From contig NZ_WXYO01000002.1 of assembly GCF_009901585.1 (NCBI RefSeq), forward strand, positions 156,769 to 220,768: a stretch of DNA of 64,000 nt, in the 5' to 3' direction. Positions 9,134 to 16,997 of this stretch are shown piece after piece. Numbering within the stretch: position 1 is the stretch's first letter; every line of letters begins with the position of its first letter. A program made the translations under genes and the position numbers. This DNA comes from Poritiphilus flavus. GTDB lineage: Bacteria > Bacteroidota > Bacteroidia > Flavobacteriales > Flavobacteriaceae. The notes under the pieces are model-generated. The model saw only the letters and a list, made by a program, of their open reading frames with translations. It ran no database searches and was not told where the DNA came from.

Positions 9134-10329
9134 TTTCTTCGGATCAGCTTTTTAAGTGCTAAAAGTAGTAAAATCCCCAATAGCCCAACTAATGCAGCTG
9201 CATACCAGGTAATTTCATATCCGTATTGGGATATAGACAGCATGCCTGAATTATGGGCAAAGACATGTGATATGGAAAATGCTATACTGTACAACGCCAT
9301 ATACTCCCCCTGATTGCCACGTTTGGCACGGTCCATCGCAAAGGCGTTGGAAAATGGAAATATTATCATTTCTCCAAGGGTCATGAGCAACATTCCTATA
9401 ACTACTATGCCGCCCCAGGACGAAAGGTTAAGAACAAAGAAACTCATTAAAACCAGGAATAAACCGGCTATAATATTCCCGATTTTAGACCATGGCCTGC
9501 TTTCCATGAATTTGATCAGCGGCATCTCAAAAGTGAAGATCAAAAGCCCGTTCATACCAAGGAGTAAGCCTATCTCGTATTCACTAAGTAATCGCTCTTC
9601 TTTGTAGTAAAGTGGCATAGTCGAAAAATACTGAACAAAAATAAATCCATAGAGGACCATAGACCCGATAAAGAGCCCATATGGTAAATCCCTGTAGGCG
9701 GATTTTGGAGCGCTATTTTTAACCTGATCAAGGACCTTGGCTTTCCTGGGATTCAGAAGGGACCACAACAATATTCCCGCTGCGATACAGGTTCCCCCAT
9801 CCACCCAAAATAAACCTCCGTATCCTAAAGTGGCAATGATAAGACCACCTACTGCGGGCCCGGCGGAAAACCCCAGATTTATGGCCAGGCGTATGAGTGT
9901 TACAGAACGGGTCTTGTTCTCCGGTTTACTATAGGCACTTAATGCGACCAGGGAAGCGGGCCGGAAGGCATCTGCAACGATCATCAGTATAAAGATACCT
10001 CCACTCAATACCCAAAAATCCGACAGGAACTGTATGCTGATAAATAGTATGCCGGTAAGGACAAGACTTATCAGCATTACCCTGTAGTAACCAAAGAGAT
10101 CCGTCAGTTTTCCACCCAGCCAGGAGCCAACCAGGGAACCCAGCCCAAAGGAGGTCATGATTATGCCCACATTTTCCAGGCTCAACCCGAGATCATTGGT
10201 CAGGTAAAGTGAGAGGAAGGGAATAACCATGGTGCCGGCACGGTTGATCAGCGTTATTAATGCCAACCACCATACTTCACTGGATAAGCCTTTAAAGGAA
10301 TTTATATAGTTTAAATAGAGCGTTTTCAC
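9130..10329 (-). CDS. MFS transporter, 12 TM
   Basis: This 399-residue protein has about twelve hydrophobic helices and classical MFS features: RAGTMVIPFLSLYLTNDLG in helix 1, GSLVGSWLGGKLTDLFGYY as the loop 2-3 motif, and a helix-4/5 stretch with AINLGFSAGPAVGG. This pattern is typical of drug/proton antiporters of the DHA1 group. The start is GTG at 10329, only 15 nt after the T-run of an intrinsic terminator, so expression probably depends on read-through (see the leader RNA). The gene is the first of a two-gene unit with the DJ-1 lipoprotein. The substrate is unknown. Confidence 0.88.
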   Translation of the reverse strand: MKTLYLNYINSFKGLSSEVWWLALITLINRAGTMVIPFLSLYLTNDLGLSLENVGIIMTSFGLGSLVGSWLGGKLTDLFGYYRVMLISLVLTGILFISIQFLSDFWVLSGGIFILMIVADAFRPASLVALSAYSKPENKTRSVTLIRLAINLGFSAGPAVGGLIIATLGYGGLFWVDGGTCIAAGILLWSLLNPRKAKVLDQVKNSAPKSAYRDLPYGLFIGSMVLYGFIFVQYFSTMPLYYKEERLLSEYEIGLLLGMNGLLIFTFEMPLIKFMESRPWSKIGNIIAGLFLVLMSFFVLNLSSWGGIVVIGMLLMTLGEMIIFPFSNAFAMDRAKRGNQGEYMALYSIAFSISHVFAHNSGMLSISQYGYEITWYAAALVGLLGILLLLALKKLIRRK

Positions 10330-10344
10330 CGTATAAAACCCATT

Positions 10345-10372
10345 AAAAAAGCCCTGACGGAATCGCCAGGGC
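10345..10372 (-). terminator. Intrinsic terminator in the MFS leader
   Basis: The hairpin has arms GCCCTG and CAGGGC with an extra CG/CG pair inside, and on the minus strand it is followed by TTTTTT. It sits upstream, not downstream, of the coding region it precedes. Confidence 0.75.
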
Positions 10373-10497
10373 TTATATTATTAATAATCACGTTCGATTT
10401 TCAACATAGACAGCTCCTGACCCTAGTTCCTGGATCTGTATAGACAGTCTTAAAAATCGAAAGTGCTTGCATTTTTCTAAAATGAAGCTCAAAGCTA
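10345..10497 (-). ncRNA. Structured 5' leader or small RNA with terminator, before the MFS gene
   Basis: On the minus strand a -7 box TAGCTTTG (10490-10497) is followed by a long inverted repeat. The arms at 10453-10465 and 10389-10401 pair at 12 of 13 positions around a 51-nt interior that holds ACAG/CTGT pairs. Downstream comes a GC-rich hairpin (GCCCTG/CAGGGC, 10351-10372) followed by six T. The T-run ends 15 nt before the MFS start codon. This order (promoter, folded domain, intrinsic terminator, start codon) is the architecture of an attenuator or riboswitch, though a separate sRNA of about 140 nt fits equally well. No known riboswitch class is recognised. Confidence 0.5.
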
Positions 10498-10543
10498 CAT
10501 AAAAAAATGCTATGTTGTATTTTTACCTTCAAAACTAAATTCT

Positions 10544-11209
10544 GTGAAGCGCGCAATACTCACTTTTACGCTTTTGACACTGGTCTTTTTGGTCTCCTGT
10601 AATCAAGGCAAGAAATACCATGATCAGGCAGCCAAGATGGAGGTGGTGAATGGCTCTGAAATGGTGCAGGAGATATTGGATTTTCAGCGGAATCTGGATG
10701 CGGAATTCAAAGACCCGGATAGCTCCCCATTGGCAGACCGTCATCGGAAGGATTTCGAAGGACTGGATTTTTTTAAACCGGATACCAGCTATAGGGTAGT
10801 GGCCTCGCTGAAAAGAACGCCGGATGCCGTTCCCTTTTTGATGCCCACAAATACAGACAGGAAGTCGGAGGAGGTGGTTTATGGAATTGCACTTTTTTAC
10901 CTCAAAGGAGAATGGCATGAGTTAGAGATCTATCAAACCAGGGAACTTATGCAGGAAGAAGGTTACGAAGACTATCTTTTCTTACCCTTTCTGGACCTGA
11001 CCAACGGAAAAGAGACTTATGCCGGTGGGCGTTATCTCGATCTGAGAATTCCGCAGGGTGATAGCCTCATCATTGATTTCAACAGGGCTTATAATCCCTA
11101 TTGTGCCTACAATCCGAAATATTCCTGTCCTATAGTCCCGCGGGTGAACGCCTTGAATATTCCGGTAACTGCGGGGGTAAAGGCTTTTCCGGAAACGGCC
11201 AAAAAGTAA
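10544..11209 (+). CDS. DUF1684 family lipoprotein
   Basis: This 221-residue protein starts at a GTG and carries a lipoprotein signal (MKRAILTFTLLTLVFLVSC). Family features of DUF1684 follow: a helical start ending in FRKDF-like RHRKDFEGLDFF, a beta-rich middle, and the conserved late block ETYAGGRYLDL, DFNRAYNPYCAYNPKYSCPI and P.VNALNIPVTAGVK. DUF1684 proteins have no established reaction; the invariant Cys/Tyr/Pro block NPYCAY..YSCP suggests a ligand or metal pocket. It is divergent from the MFS leader, and a bidirectional terminator separates it from the convergent porin gene. Confidence 0.85.
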   Translation: MKRAILTFTLLTLVFLVSCNQGKKYHDQAAKMEVVNGSEMVQEILDFQRNLDAEFKDPDSSPLADRHRKDFEGLDFFKPDTSYRVVASLKRTPDAVPFLMPTNTDRKSEEVVYGIALFYLKGEWHELEIYQTRELMQEEGYEDYLFLPFLDLTNGKETYAGGRYLDLRIPQGDSLIIDFNRAYNPYCAYNPKYSCPIVPRVNALNIPVTAGVKAFPETAKK

Positions 11210-11210
11210 A

Positions 11211-11232
11211 GCCCCGATCCTTGGACCGGGGC
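11211..11232. terminator. Bidirectional terminator between DUF1684 gene and porin
   Basis: The arms GCCCCG and CGGGGC (11211-11216 and 11227-11232) are extended by TCC/GGA. T-rich sequence follows on the minus strand (TTTACTTTTT), so it mainly ends the porin transcript; it lies 2 nt after the DUF1684 stop. Confidence 0.7.
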
Positions 11233-11277
11233 CTCAGCCTGAGTGAACTAAACAAAACCAAACTAATCGATTCTTTT

Positions 11278-12429
11278 CTAAAACCCGTAGACTGCTGCGA
11301 GTACAAATGATGCCAGGCTTCCGTTGACTTCGAGATCGTTATTCACGAAAACATCTTCAGAAGAGCTGTCCAGACGAATTTCCGGAATGATGGTCAGATC
11401 TCCTACCTTGGCGTTTCCGGTAAGCGTCACTGTAAATACACTACCATCGCCATCGGCATCTGATCCAATACCTGCAATATCACCAAAGAACTCGCTGGTG
11501 GCAAAGTACTCACCTCTAAGTCCGATTGTAAAGGTCTCGGAAGTTTTTAACTGAGGATATAAGGCGGCTCCGTAAAAACCGGCTCCATCGGTGTCCTGAT
11601 AAGTCGCGTTGATTCCGAGGAAGAAATCATCTGACACATCAAAACCTCCAGTATAGTCTATTTGAAAGAGGGACTTAACATCAGTATCTACAAGGGCTCC
11701 CGTACCGTCTAGCACTTCATTGAATCCCTGCTTACCGAAAAGAACATTGATATACTGACCGGAATACCCTAGTTGCGCTCCAAAAGAAAGCTCACCGAAT
11801 GGGTTGATATCCGTAAAATCTGTGGGGTTCAATACCGCAAGCATGGCAGACCAGTCATTTCCAAGATCAAAGTCGGCCTTAAGACCAGCATGAGAGAATG
11901 GTCCGTAAGAGAACATATAGGATGTACTGTAGTTAAAGTTTGCCGTAGGGGAGATCACCTCATAACCCAGGAAGGTATTGAAGTTACCAAAGGTAAGTGT
12001 GGTACTTTCGCTGACATTCCAATAGACGTAAAGCTGGTTTACGATGTTGGGTGATCCGAAAGGCGAACCAAATACTGCATCTTCTCCTCGTGGACCAAAA
12101 ACAAGGTCGGCAACAAAACCTACCTTATCACCTTCGTAACCCGCGATCAGATTTACCATACCCAACGCGAATCCAGGGTCGTTAGCAAAAGAGGATCCCG
12201 GAGCGGTGGCAGGGATAACCCCTATCTGGTCTCCAGCCGTGTCAAGTACAGGCACCTCCTTATTCAGGCCATTGAAGTTAGCGCGGTAGTAGGCATCAAC
12301 GGATCCGCTGAAGCTAAATTTTGACCCTTCTTCCTCTTCATCGTCCTGTGCAAAAGAGGCTGTTCCGACAAGCATGATGGCCAAAAGAATAATATTTTTT
12401 ATGTAATTTGTGTGAATGATCGTTTTCAT
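11278..12429 (-). CDS. Outer-membrane beta-barrel porin, OmpL/porin-2-like
   Basis: This 383-residue protein has a signal peptide (ending ASFAQ) followed by an acidic DDEEEEG segment. Regularly alternating, aromatic-girdled beta strands then run to a C-terminal aromatic (VLAAVYGF). It resembles the porin-2/OmpL-like family (FSGSVDAYYRANFNG opening). Genes for this family in flavobacteria often sit beside amtB, and here it is downstream of glnK and amtB on the same strand. I infer it lets ammonium or small nitrogen compounds cross the outer membrane. A hairpin between amtB and this gene may lower its expression relative to amtB. Confidence 0.82.
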   Translation of the reverse strand: MKTIIHTNYIKNIILLAIMLVGTASFAQDDEEEEGSKFSFSGSVDAYYRANFNGLNKEVPVLDTAGDQIGVIPATAPGSSFANDPGFALGMVNLIAGYEGDKVGFVADLVFGPRGEDAVFGSPFGSPNIVNQLYVYWNVSESTTLTFGNFNTFLGYEVISPTANFNYSTSYMFSYGPFSHAGLKADFDLGNDWSAMLAVLNPTDFTDINPFGELSFGAQLGYSGQYINVLFGKQGFNEVLDGTGALVDTDVKSLFQIDYTGGFDVSDDFFLGINATYQDTDGAGFYGAALYPQLKTSETFTIGLRGEYFATSEFFGDIAGIGSDADGDGSVFTVTLTGNAKVGDLTIIPEIRLDSSSEDVFVNNDLEVNGSLASFVLAAVYGF

Positions 12430-12514
12430 ATCTTAATGATTTGTATCCTGCATAAAACCAGGATGTTAACTAGTTAATTGAGCTTTAGTTATAAGTAATA
12501 TGGAAATGGTTTTG

Positions 12515-12542
12515 AACGGAGCGTTTGGCAGAACGCTCCGTT
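12515..12542. terminator. Strong hairpin between amtB and the porin gene
   Basis: An 11-bp stem (arms AACGGAGCGTT and AACGCTCCGTT) with a 6-nt loop. T-rich sequence follows only on the plus strand. On the coding (minus) strand the tract after it is TTCAAAACC, so there it is more likely a processing or partial-termination site than a full terminator. Confidence 0.6.
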
Positions 12543-12552
12543 CTTTTTCTTT

Positions 12553-13806
12553 TTAATGCTGGTTCATTCTGAAGTCGGCATATGCATCCATACCGTGTTC
12601 GTGAAGATCCAATCCTTCCAGTTCTTCCTCTTTAGATACCCGTATTCCCACGGTTTTCTTAAGTGCGAAGATTATCAGGAATGCTGTCAGCGAACAGAAG
12701 GTCGCGGCGGCTCCAACTCCGGCCAATTGGTAAAGGAATTGATCCATTCCTGCCATGGAACCGAAGATCCCTACCGCGAGTGTACCCCAGATACCGCATA
12801 TAAGGTGAACTGTAACCGCACCTACGGGATCGTCTAGTTTCAATCTGTCTATGAGTGCAACACCCAGTACGATAATCGCTCCAGCGATCAGCCCGATAAC
12901 AACTGATTCGGTAGGTGACATCAGGTCTGCTCCTGCAGTGATGCCTACCAGTCCGCCCAGAATTCCGTTAAGGAACATGGTAAGATCGTAGTTTTTGTAT
13001 AGTAGGGTAGAAAGGATAAATGATCCTACACCTCCCGCGGCGGCTGCAAGACAGGTTGTTACGAGTACCAGTGAGGTAGTGGCCGGGTCTGCCGAAAGTA
13101 CAGAACCTCCGTTAAAACCGAACCAGCCTAGCCAAAGGATTAGTACCCCGGCTGTTGCCATTGGGATGCTGTGACCTGGAATAGCCTTAGGTTTTCCATC
13201 CTCCCCGAACTTGCCAATACGGGCACCGAGCAGGTATATAGCGATAAGGGCTCCCCATCCTCCAACAGAGTGAACCAGGGTAGAACCTGCAAAATCGTAG
13301 AATCCTCCGTCTTCTCCACCAAGGGTAGAAAGGAATCCACCTCCCCATTGCCATGACCCAACTATAGGGTATACAAGGCCTACATATAGGATAGTGAATA
13401 TCATAAAAGGTCCTATTTTGATACGTTCGGCAACCGCACCGGAAACGATGGTAGCGGCTGTGGCGGCGAACATCCCCTGGAACAGGAAATCTGTCCACCA
13501 GGTGTAACCACCATCGGCATAATCCGGAGTCATCCCGTTTTCAGGAGCTCCAATACCAAATCCTGCAAAGTCGAGAATACCTGAAGAACCTTCCTCAAAT
13601 CCGGGATACATCAGGTTAAAACCACCAATGTAGTACATTAATAGTCCGACAGTGATAATGAAAATATTCTTAAATAATATGTTAATTGTATTTTTCTGTC
13701 TGGTTAATCCGATTTCTAAAAATGCAAAACCCATGTGCATAAAAAACACCAGGGCGGTGCAAACCATCATCCAAACATTATTAGCTGTAAATAATCCTGC
13801 GTCCAT
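12553..13806 (-). CDS. amtB: Ammonium transporter AmtB
   Basis: This 417-residue protein has about eleven TM helices, the normal Amt length. It starts with TANNVWMMVCTALVFFMHMGFAFLE and includes GSTLVHSVGGWGALI (pore histidine of the twin-His pair), GGFNGGSVLSAD-like and WGTLAVGIFG (second pore region). Amt proteins form trimers in the inner membrane and conduct ammonium. The gene follows glnK with a 27-nt gap, the conserved GlnK-AmtB pair in which the PII trimer plugs the channel when nitrogen is plentiful. The porin gene follows after a hairpin. Confidence 0.96.
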   Translation of the reverse strand: MDAGLFTANNVWMMVCTALVFFMHMGFAFLEIGLTRQKNTINILFKNIFIITVGLLMYYIGGFNLMYPGFEEGSSGILDFAGFGIGAPENGMTPDYADGGYTWWTDFLFQGMFAATAATIVSGAVAERIKIGPFMIFTILYVGLVYPIVGSWQWGGGFLSTLGGEDGGFYDFAGSTLVHSVGGWGALIAIYLLGARIGKFGEDGKPKAIPGHSIPMATAGVLILWLGWFGFNGGSVLSADPATTSLVLVTTCLAAAAGGVGSFILSTLLYKNYDLTMFLNGILGGLVGITAGADLMSPTESVVIGLIAGAIIVLGVALIDRLKLDDPVGAVTVHLICGIWGTLAVGIFGSMAGMDQFLYQLAGVGAAATFCSLTAFLIIFALKKTVGIRVSKEEELEGLDLHEHGMDAYADFRMNQH

Positions 13807-13833
13807 TTCTTATAAGTATTAGTTAGTTAGTTT

Positions 13834-14172
13834 TTAGTTGATTCCGGCATGGCCGTCTTCTCCTGTTCTTATTCGATAGGCATTCATGACGTCCGACACA
13901 AACACCTTTCCATCCCCTACGTTACCGGTACGAGCCGATTCCATAATGGTACTTAAGGTTTTGTCTAGAAATTCATCGGAAATCACGATCACCAAATAAC
14001 GCCTTTGGATGTCTGATGTACTGTAGGAAATGCCTCGATAAACATGTCCTTGCTTCTCGTTGCCAACTCCAGTTACATCCCAGTAACTGAAGAAGTTTAC
14101 CTCAATCTGATGCAGTGCCTTTTTGACCTCATCAAATTTCGATTTTCGAATAATTGCCTCGATTTTTTTCAT
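13834..14172 (-). CDS. glnK: PII nitrogen-regulatory protein (GlnK type)
   Basis: This is 112 residues, the PII length. It shows MKKIEAIIRKSKFDEVKKAL, a T-loop with GHVYRGISYSTSDIQRRY (the Tyr of SYST aligns with the uridylylated Tyr51 of E. coli PII), the B-loop TGNVGDGKVFV and the C-loop RIRTGEDGHAGIN. The T-loop differs from the enterobacterial sequence outside the Tyr. It is the first gene of the operon with amtB and the porin. The protein senses ATP/ADP and 2-oxoglutarate and gates AmtB. Its promoter carries a palindrome over the -33 element. Confidence 0.95.
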   Translation of the reverse strand: MKKIEAIIRKSKFDEVKKALHQIEVNFFSYWDVTGVGNEKQGHVYRGISYSTSDIQRRYLVIVISDEFLDKTLSTIMESARTGNVGDGKVFVSDVMNAYRIRTGEDGHAGIN

Positions 14173-14196
14173 TTGTAAAGTTTATTGTTGACGGGC

Positions 14197-14240
14197 CAAA
14201 TATATATCTAAAAAAATTACCCCCATCAAAAAGTGGGGGT
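14197..14240 (-). promoter_or_regulatory. glnK promoter with overlapping palindromic operator
   Basis: On the minus strand TTTTTG and TATATTTG (14197-14204) are spaced 22 nt, matching TTG-N17-23-TAnnTTTG. The -33 element lies in the loop of the perfect inverted repeat ACCCCCA...TGGGGGT (14219-14240). A regulator bound there would block RNA polymerase. The gene begins 24 nt further on. Confidence 0.6.
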
Positions 14241-14275
14241 ATTGGTCTAATTTTTGTTTTTATTTCAAAATGACC

Positions 14276-14291
14276 CCCATAATTTTATGGG
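14276..14291. promoter_or_regulatory. Second palindrome upstream of glnK
   Basis: CCCATAATTTTATGGG is a perfect 16-bp palindrome. It is preceded by ACCCCCAT (14273-14280), the same octamer that opens the first palindrome at 14219, 54 nt away (close to five helical turns). Confidence 0.5.
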
Positions 14292-14465
14292 TATTTCTTT
14301 TTCAAATTGAAAAAATTGCATTATTAATGATGAATAGTCAAAAAAGGGCAGTCAATCTTAAAAGATTGTACGTATTTCACTACATTCTCCGCTGATTTGT
14401 TTAAAAATGTGATAAAATTTAGAAGATTATTGAAAATTAAATAAAAAGGGAGGTAAATGTGATAA

Positions 14466-14840
14466 TCAAAACAATCTGGCCAGCCAAAGGCCTAATGCAA
14501 TGGCCAAAATCCCTGTTAGAATACTGCTAATGAGATAGATACTGAAGTGTAGTAATTCTCCCGAACTTAATAGGGAATGCTTCTCAAATGCAAAGGTTGA
14601 AAAGGTGGTAAATCCGCCGCAAAAGCCTGCTGTTAGTAAGAGAACCTGACTTTCACTGAGCAGATTCCCCTTTGCGGAAAGACCGAGGATGACGCCAATA
14701 ATCAAACTACCTATAATGTTCACCATAAAGGTGCCCAGGTAAAAATGTTCAAAGTGATCGTTAAAACTTCTTGAGATGAGAAAGCGGAGACAGCTACCGA
14801 GGCCTCCACCTAAAAAAACAAGCAACAACTGTTGTTTCAT
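14466..14840 (-). CDS. crcB: Fluoride ion channel CrcB/Fluc
   Basis: This is 124 residues with four TM helices. It shows GGGLGSCLRFLISR, the NIIGS motif (GTFMVNIIGSLIIGV) and GFCGGFTTFSTFAFE, which provides the Phe box of the fluoride pore. Fluc proteins export fluoride as dual-topology dimers; a single gene suggests a homodimer. It is followed on the same strand by nothing until glnK, and preceded by a small membrane-protein gene 17 nt upstream. No crcB-type fluoride riboswitch was recognised upstream. Confidence 0.93.
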   Translation of the reverse strand: MKQQLLLVFLGGGLGSCLRFLISRSFNDHFEHFYLGTFMVNIIGSLIIGVILGLSAKGNLLSESQVLLLTAGFCGGFTTFSTFAFEKHSLLSSGELLHFSIYLISSILTGILAIALGLWLARLF

Positions 14841-14857
14841 ACCCTAAAGGTATAAAA

Positions 14858-15040
14858 CTAAATCGCTTTTTTGTATTTGGAGGAAATGAAATCCAAAGGA
14901 AGGATTTTTGCCGGAGTCTGTCCGGGAACACCCTTTTTCAGATCTGCAACTTTTTTGTCTCTGCTACCCAGGATACTGGAGATCAGTAGGGCGGCATTTA
15001 TGAGGACAAGAACAGCAAAAATCGCAAAAAAGGTTACCAT
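14858..15040 (-). CDS. Small single-TM protein (60 aa), related to the microproteins at 31.3-31.6 kb
   Basis: The N-terminus is one TM helix (residues 3-23), followed by a basic stretch (SRDKKVADLKKG) and a soluble tail. F4, I7, N15, L18, L19 and S22 coincide without gaps with two microproteins at 31314-31400 and 31503-31592. A -7 box TAATTTTG lies at 15068-15075 on the same strand, 27 nt before the ATG, which supports a real gene. It probably shares a transcript with crcB, 17 nt downstream. Function unknown; its role next to a fluoride channel may be incidental. Confidence 0.65.
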   Translation of the reverse strand: MVTFFAIFAVLVLINAALLISSILGSRDKKVADLKKGVPGQTPAKILPLDFISSKYKKAI

Positions 15041-15067
15041 TTATCGGATTTGATTAACATTACAACG

Positions 15068-15075
15068 CAAAATTA
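15068..15075 (-). promoter_or_regulatory. -7 promoter element for the 60-aa gene and crcB
   Basis: TAATTTTG on the minus strand is an exact TAnnTTTG match; no good -33 TTG is visible at the right distance. Confidence 0.45.
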
Positions 15076-15156
15076 AGCCTTTTGGTATATTATACGAATA
15101 ATTCGGAAAGAATGTTGTGAATATCTTAATTTTTGTGGTATGCATACTTTTCCTAC

Positions 15157-15345
15157 CTATTTATTGAGCATATGCTTAATCAGAAATAGTATGATTACAA
15201 ATACCGTAAAGCCCAGCCCTACCCATCCGAAACCTTTGTAATTCTTTTTGTGGATGGTCTTGTCTTTTCTGTAGGTAACGATTAGGACAACAGTGAAAGC
15301 AAGGATAAAAAAGAGTGCAAAAATGAGTTGCCCGGTGCTGAACAT
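15157..15345 (-). CDS. Small two-TM membrane protein
   Basis: I place the start at the ATG at 15345 (MFSTGQLIFALFF); a TTG 18 nt upstream is possible but overlaps a promoter. The 62 residues hold two TM helices (about 5-24 and 40-58) joined by a basic loop (TYRKDKTIHKKNYKG). It is divergent from and nearly overlaps the leader of the MazG-like gene. I do not recognise a family function. Hairpin topology and strong basic loop suggest both ends are outside the cytoplasm. Confidence 0.65.
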   Translation of the reverse strand: MFSTGQLIFALFFILAFTVVLIVTYRKDKTIHKKNYKGFGWVGLGFTVFVIILFLIKHMLNK

Positions 15346-15359
15346 ATTGTGTATTTTTG
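15328..15359 (+). promoter_or_regulatory. Promoter of the MazG-like gene
   Basis: TTG (15328-15330), 21-nt spacer, then TATTTTTG (15352-15359): an exact Bacteroidota promoter. It ends 27 nt before the start codon and overlaps the start of the divergent small gene. Confidence 0.7.
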
Positions 15360-15386
15360 GCAAAATTAAACCAAAAAGACTTAAAC

Positions 15387-15773
15387 ATGAAGAGAAAGAT
15401 CAGAGCGGTTCAACAATTTCACACCGCCTTCGGACTAGGAGTGGCGGATACACCTATTGCTAACCTCGGAAAGACCAAAAACAGGCTGCGCTTTGATCTT
15501 ATGGACGAAGAGAACAAGGAGTATTTTGAGGCGGCCCAAAACGGCGACCTGGTAGAAGTGGCGGACGCTCTTGGGGATATGCTTTACATCCTATGCGGAA
15601 CCATACTGGAACACGGTATGCAGTATAAGATAGAAGAGGTTTTTGAAGAGATCCAGCGCAGTAATATGAGTAAGCTGGGTGCCGATGGGAAGCCCATTTA
15701 CCGCGAAGACGGAAAAGTGCTAAAGGGCCCGGATTATTTCAAACCGGATATTAAAGGAGTTCTGGATAAATAA
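15387..15773 (+). CDS. MazG-like / PRA-PH-type nucleotide pyrophosphohydrolase
   Basis: This is about 128 residues from the ATG at 15387, chosen because the promoter at 15328-15359 would place transcription start just before it. The all-alpha NTP-PPase fold is indicated by the metal motif DLMDEENKEYFEAAQNGD plus VEVADALGDMLYILCG, which supply the acidic cluster (E, E, E, D). The C-terminus has GADGKPIYREDGKVLKGPDYFKPD, a segment typical of bacterial PRA-PH-like phosphohydrolases. It likely hydrolyses a nucleotide or phosphoribosyl-type pyrophosphate; the physiological substrate is unknown. It converges on ilvE with a shared terminator. Confidence 0.82.
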   Translation: MKRKIRAVQQFHTAFGLGVADTPIANLGKTKNRLRFDLMDEENKEYFEAAQNGDLVEVADALGDMLYILCGTILEHGMQYKIEEVFEEIQRSNMSKLGADGKPIYREDGKVLKGPDYFKPDIKGVLDK

Positions 15774-15776
15774 AAA

Positions 15777-15800
15777 AAGGAGGGTGTAAAAGCCCTCCTT
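15777..15800. terminator. Bidirectional terminator between mazG-like gene and ilvE
   Basis: An 8-bp stem AAGGAGGG/CCCTCCTT with an 8-nt loop lies between the two stops. A-rich sequence precedes it and TTCTTATTTAT follows. Confidence 0.75.
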
Positions 15801-15821
15801 CTTATTTATATGAATTTTGGA

Positions 15822-16889
15822 TCACAATACGCTGTACCGCCAGCCAAATTTGTCTTCGGCCCGGTTGTACTGAATATCGGTGATCATTTTCTTCAGTTTA
15901 TGTGCGTAGCTATCCTCCAATTCCGGAAGCTCGTAATCTTTCCCCTTATAACCGAATGATGCTATCGGAGAGATCACTGCCGCCGTGCCAGCACCAAAGA
16001 GTTCTTTTAAACTTCCCTCCTTTGCCGCCTCGACAAGCTCATGCACGGAGATCTTCCGGACTTCTGTCGGAATCCCAAGATCTTCTGCCAGAGTTAGTAT
16101 GCTTTTCCTTGTCACGCCATCCAAAATACGGTCGCTAACAGGGCTGGTGATAAGTGTGTCGCCAATGCGCACAAATACATTCATCGCACCGGCTTCCTCT
16201 ATATATTCGTGGCTTACATCATCAGTCCAAATTACTTGTTGGTAGCCCTTGTCTACTGCCAACTGAGTTGGGTAAAACTGTCCGGCGTAGTTACCACCGG
16301 CTTTGGCGTAACCTACTCCGCCATTTGCGGCACGGGAATATTTCTCCTCGATGAGGACACTAACTTTACCAGAAAAATATGCACCCGAAGGAGCACAGGC
16401 AATGATAAAGGTGTAGGAGTCTGCTGGAGAGGCATGGAAACCTGTTCCGGAGGCAAACATAAATGGCCTGACGTATAGCGAACTTCCTGCGGCCTGAGGA
16501 ATCCATTTCTCATCCAGTTGAAGTAGCGTTCTCAACCCATCCATAAAAACTTCCTCCGGCAACTCCGGCATAGCCAGACGTTTGGCAGAGATATTCAATC
16601 GTTTTTGATTTTCCTGTGGTCTAAAAAGCCAAACACCTCCCTCGCTGTCCTTGTAAGCCTTCATACCTTCAAATATGGCCTGGCCGTAGTGAAAAACTTT
16701 GGCTGACGGCTCCAGGCTCAGAGGCTGGTAAGGAACAATTTTTGGCGATTGCCATGCTCCATCGACGTATTCGCAGATCAACATATGGTCTGCAAATACA
16801 CTGCCAAAAGAGAGATTGTCAAAGTCAATCTCGCTAAGCCTTGAAGTTTTTACCTTTTCAATCGAAAGGTTTTTAACCGATGTCTCCAT
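15822..16889 (-). CDS. ilvE: Branched-chain amino-acid aminotransferase (class IV PLP)
   Basis: This 355-residue protein belongs to the long (eukaryote-like, BCAT type II) branch. It has FGSVFADHMLICEYVDGAWQ, FHYGQAIFEGMKAYK, the PLP-lysine region GYAKAGGNYAGQF, and TRKSILTLAEDLGIPTEVRKI with LFGAGTAAVISP near the end. It transfers amino groups between 2-oxoglutarate and the keto acids of Leu, Ile and Val. It stands alone on its strand and ends at the shared terminator. Assignment is firm. Confidence 0.95.
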   Translation of the reverse strand: METSVKNLSIEKVKTSRLSEIDFDNLSFGSVFADHMLICEYVDGAWQSPKIVPYQPLSLEPSAKVFHYGQAIFEGMKAYKDSEGGVWLFRPQENQKRLNISAKRLAMPELPEEVFMDGLRTLLQLDEKWIPQAAGSSLYVRPFMFASGTGFHASPADSYTFIIACAPSGAYFSGKVSVLIEEKYSRAANGGVGYAKAGGNYAGQFYPTQLAVDKGYQQVIWTDDVSHEYIEEAGAMNVFVRIGDTLITSPVSDRILDGVTRKSILTLAEDLGIPTEVRKISVHELVEAAKEGSLKELFGAGTAAVISPIASFGYKGKDYELPELEDSYAHKLKKMITDIQYNRAEDKFGWRYSVL

Positions 16890-16997
16890 GAAAATTGCGT
16901 TTTACAAGAATAAAATTAATCATTTATACAGAGTTCGCCCTTCTTTTTTAGGGCAAAATTTCTGAGTTTTGCAGATGTCTCACAAATATTATTAATA

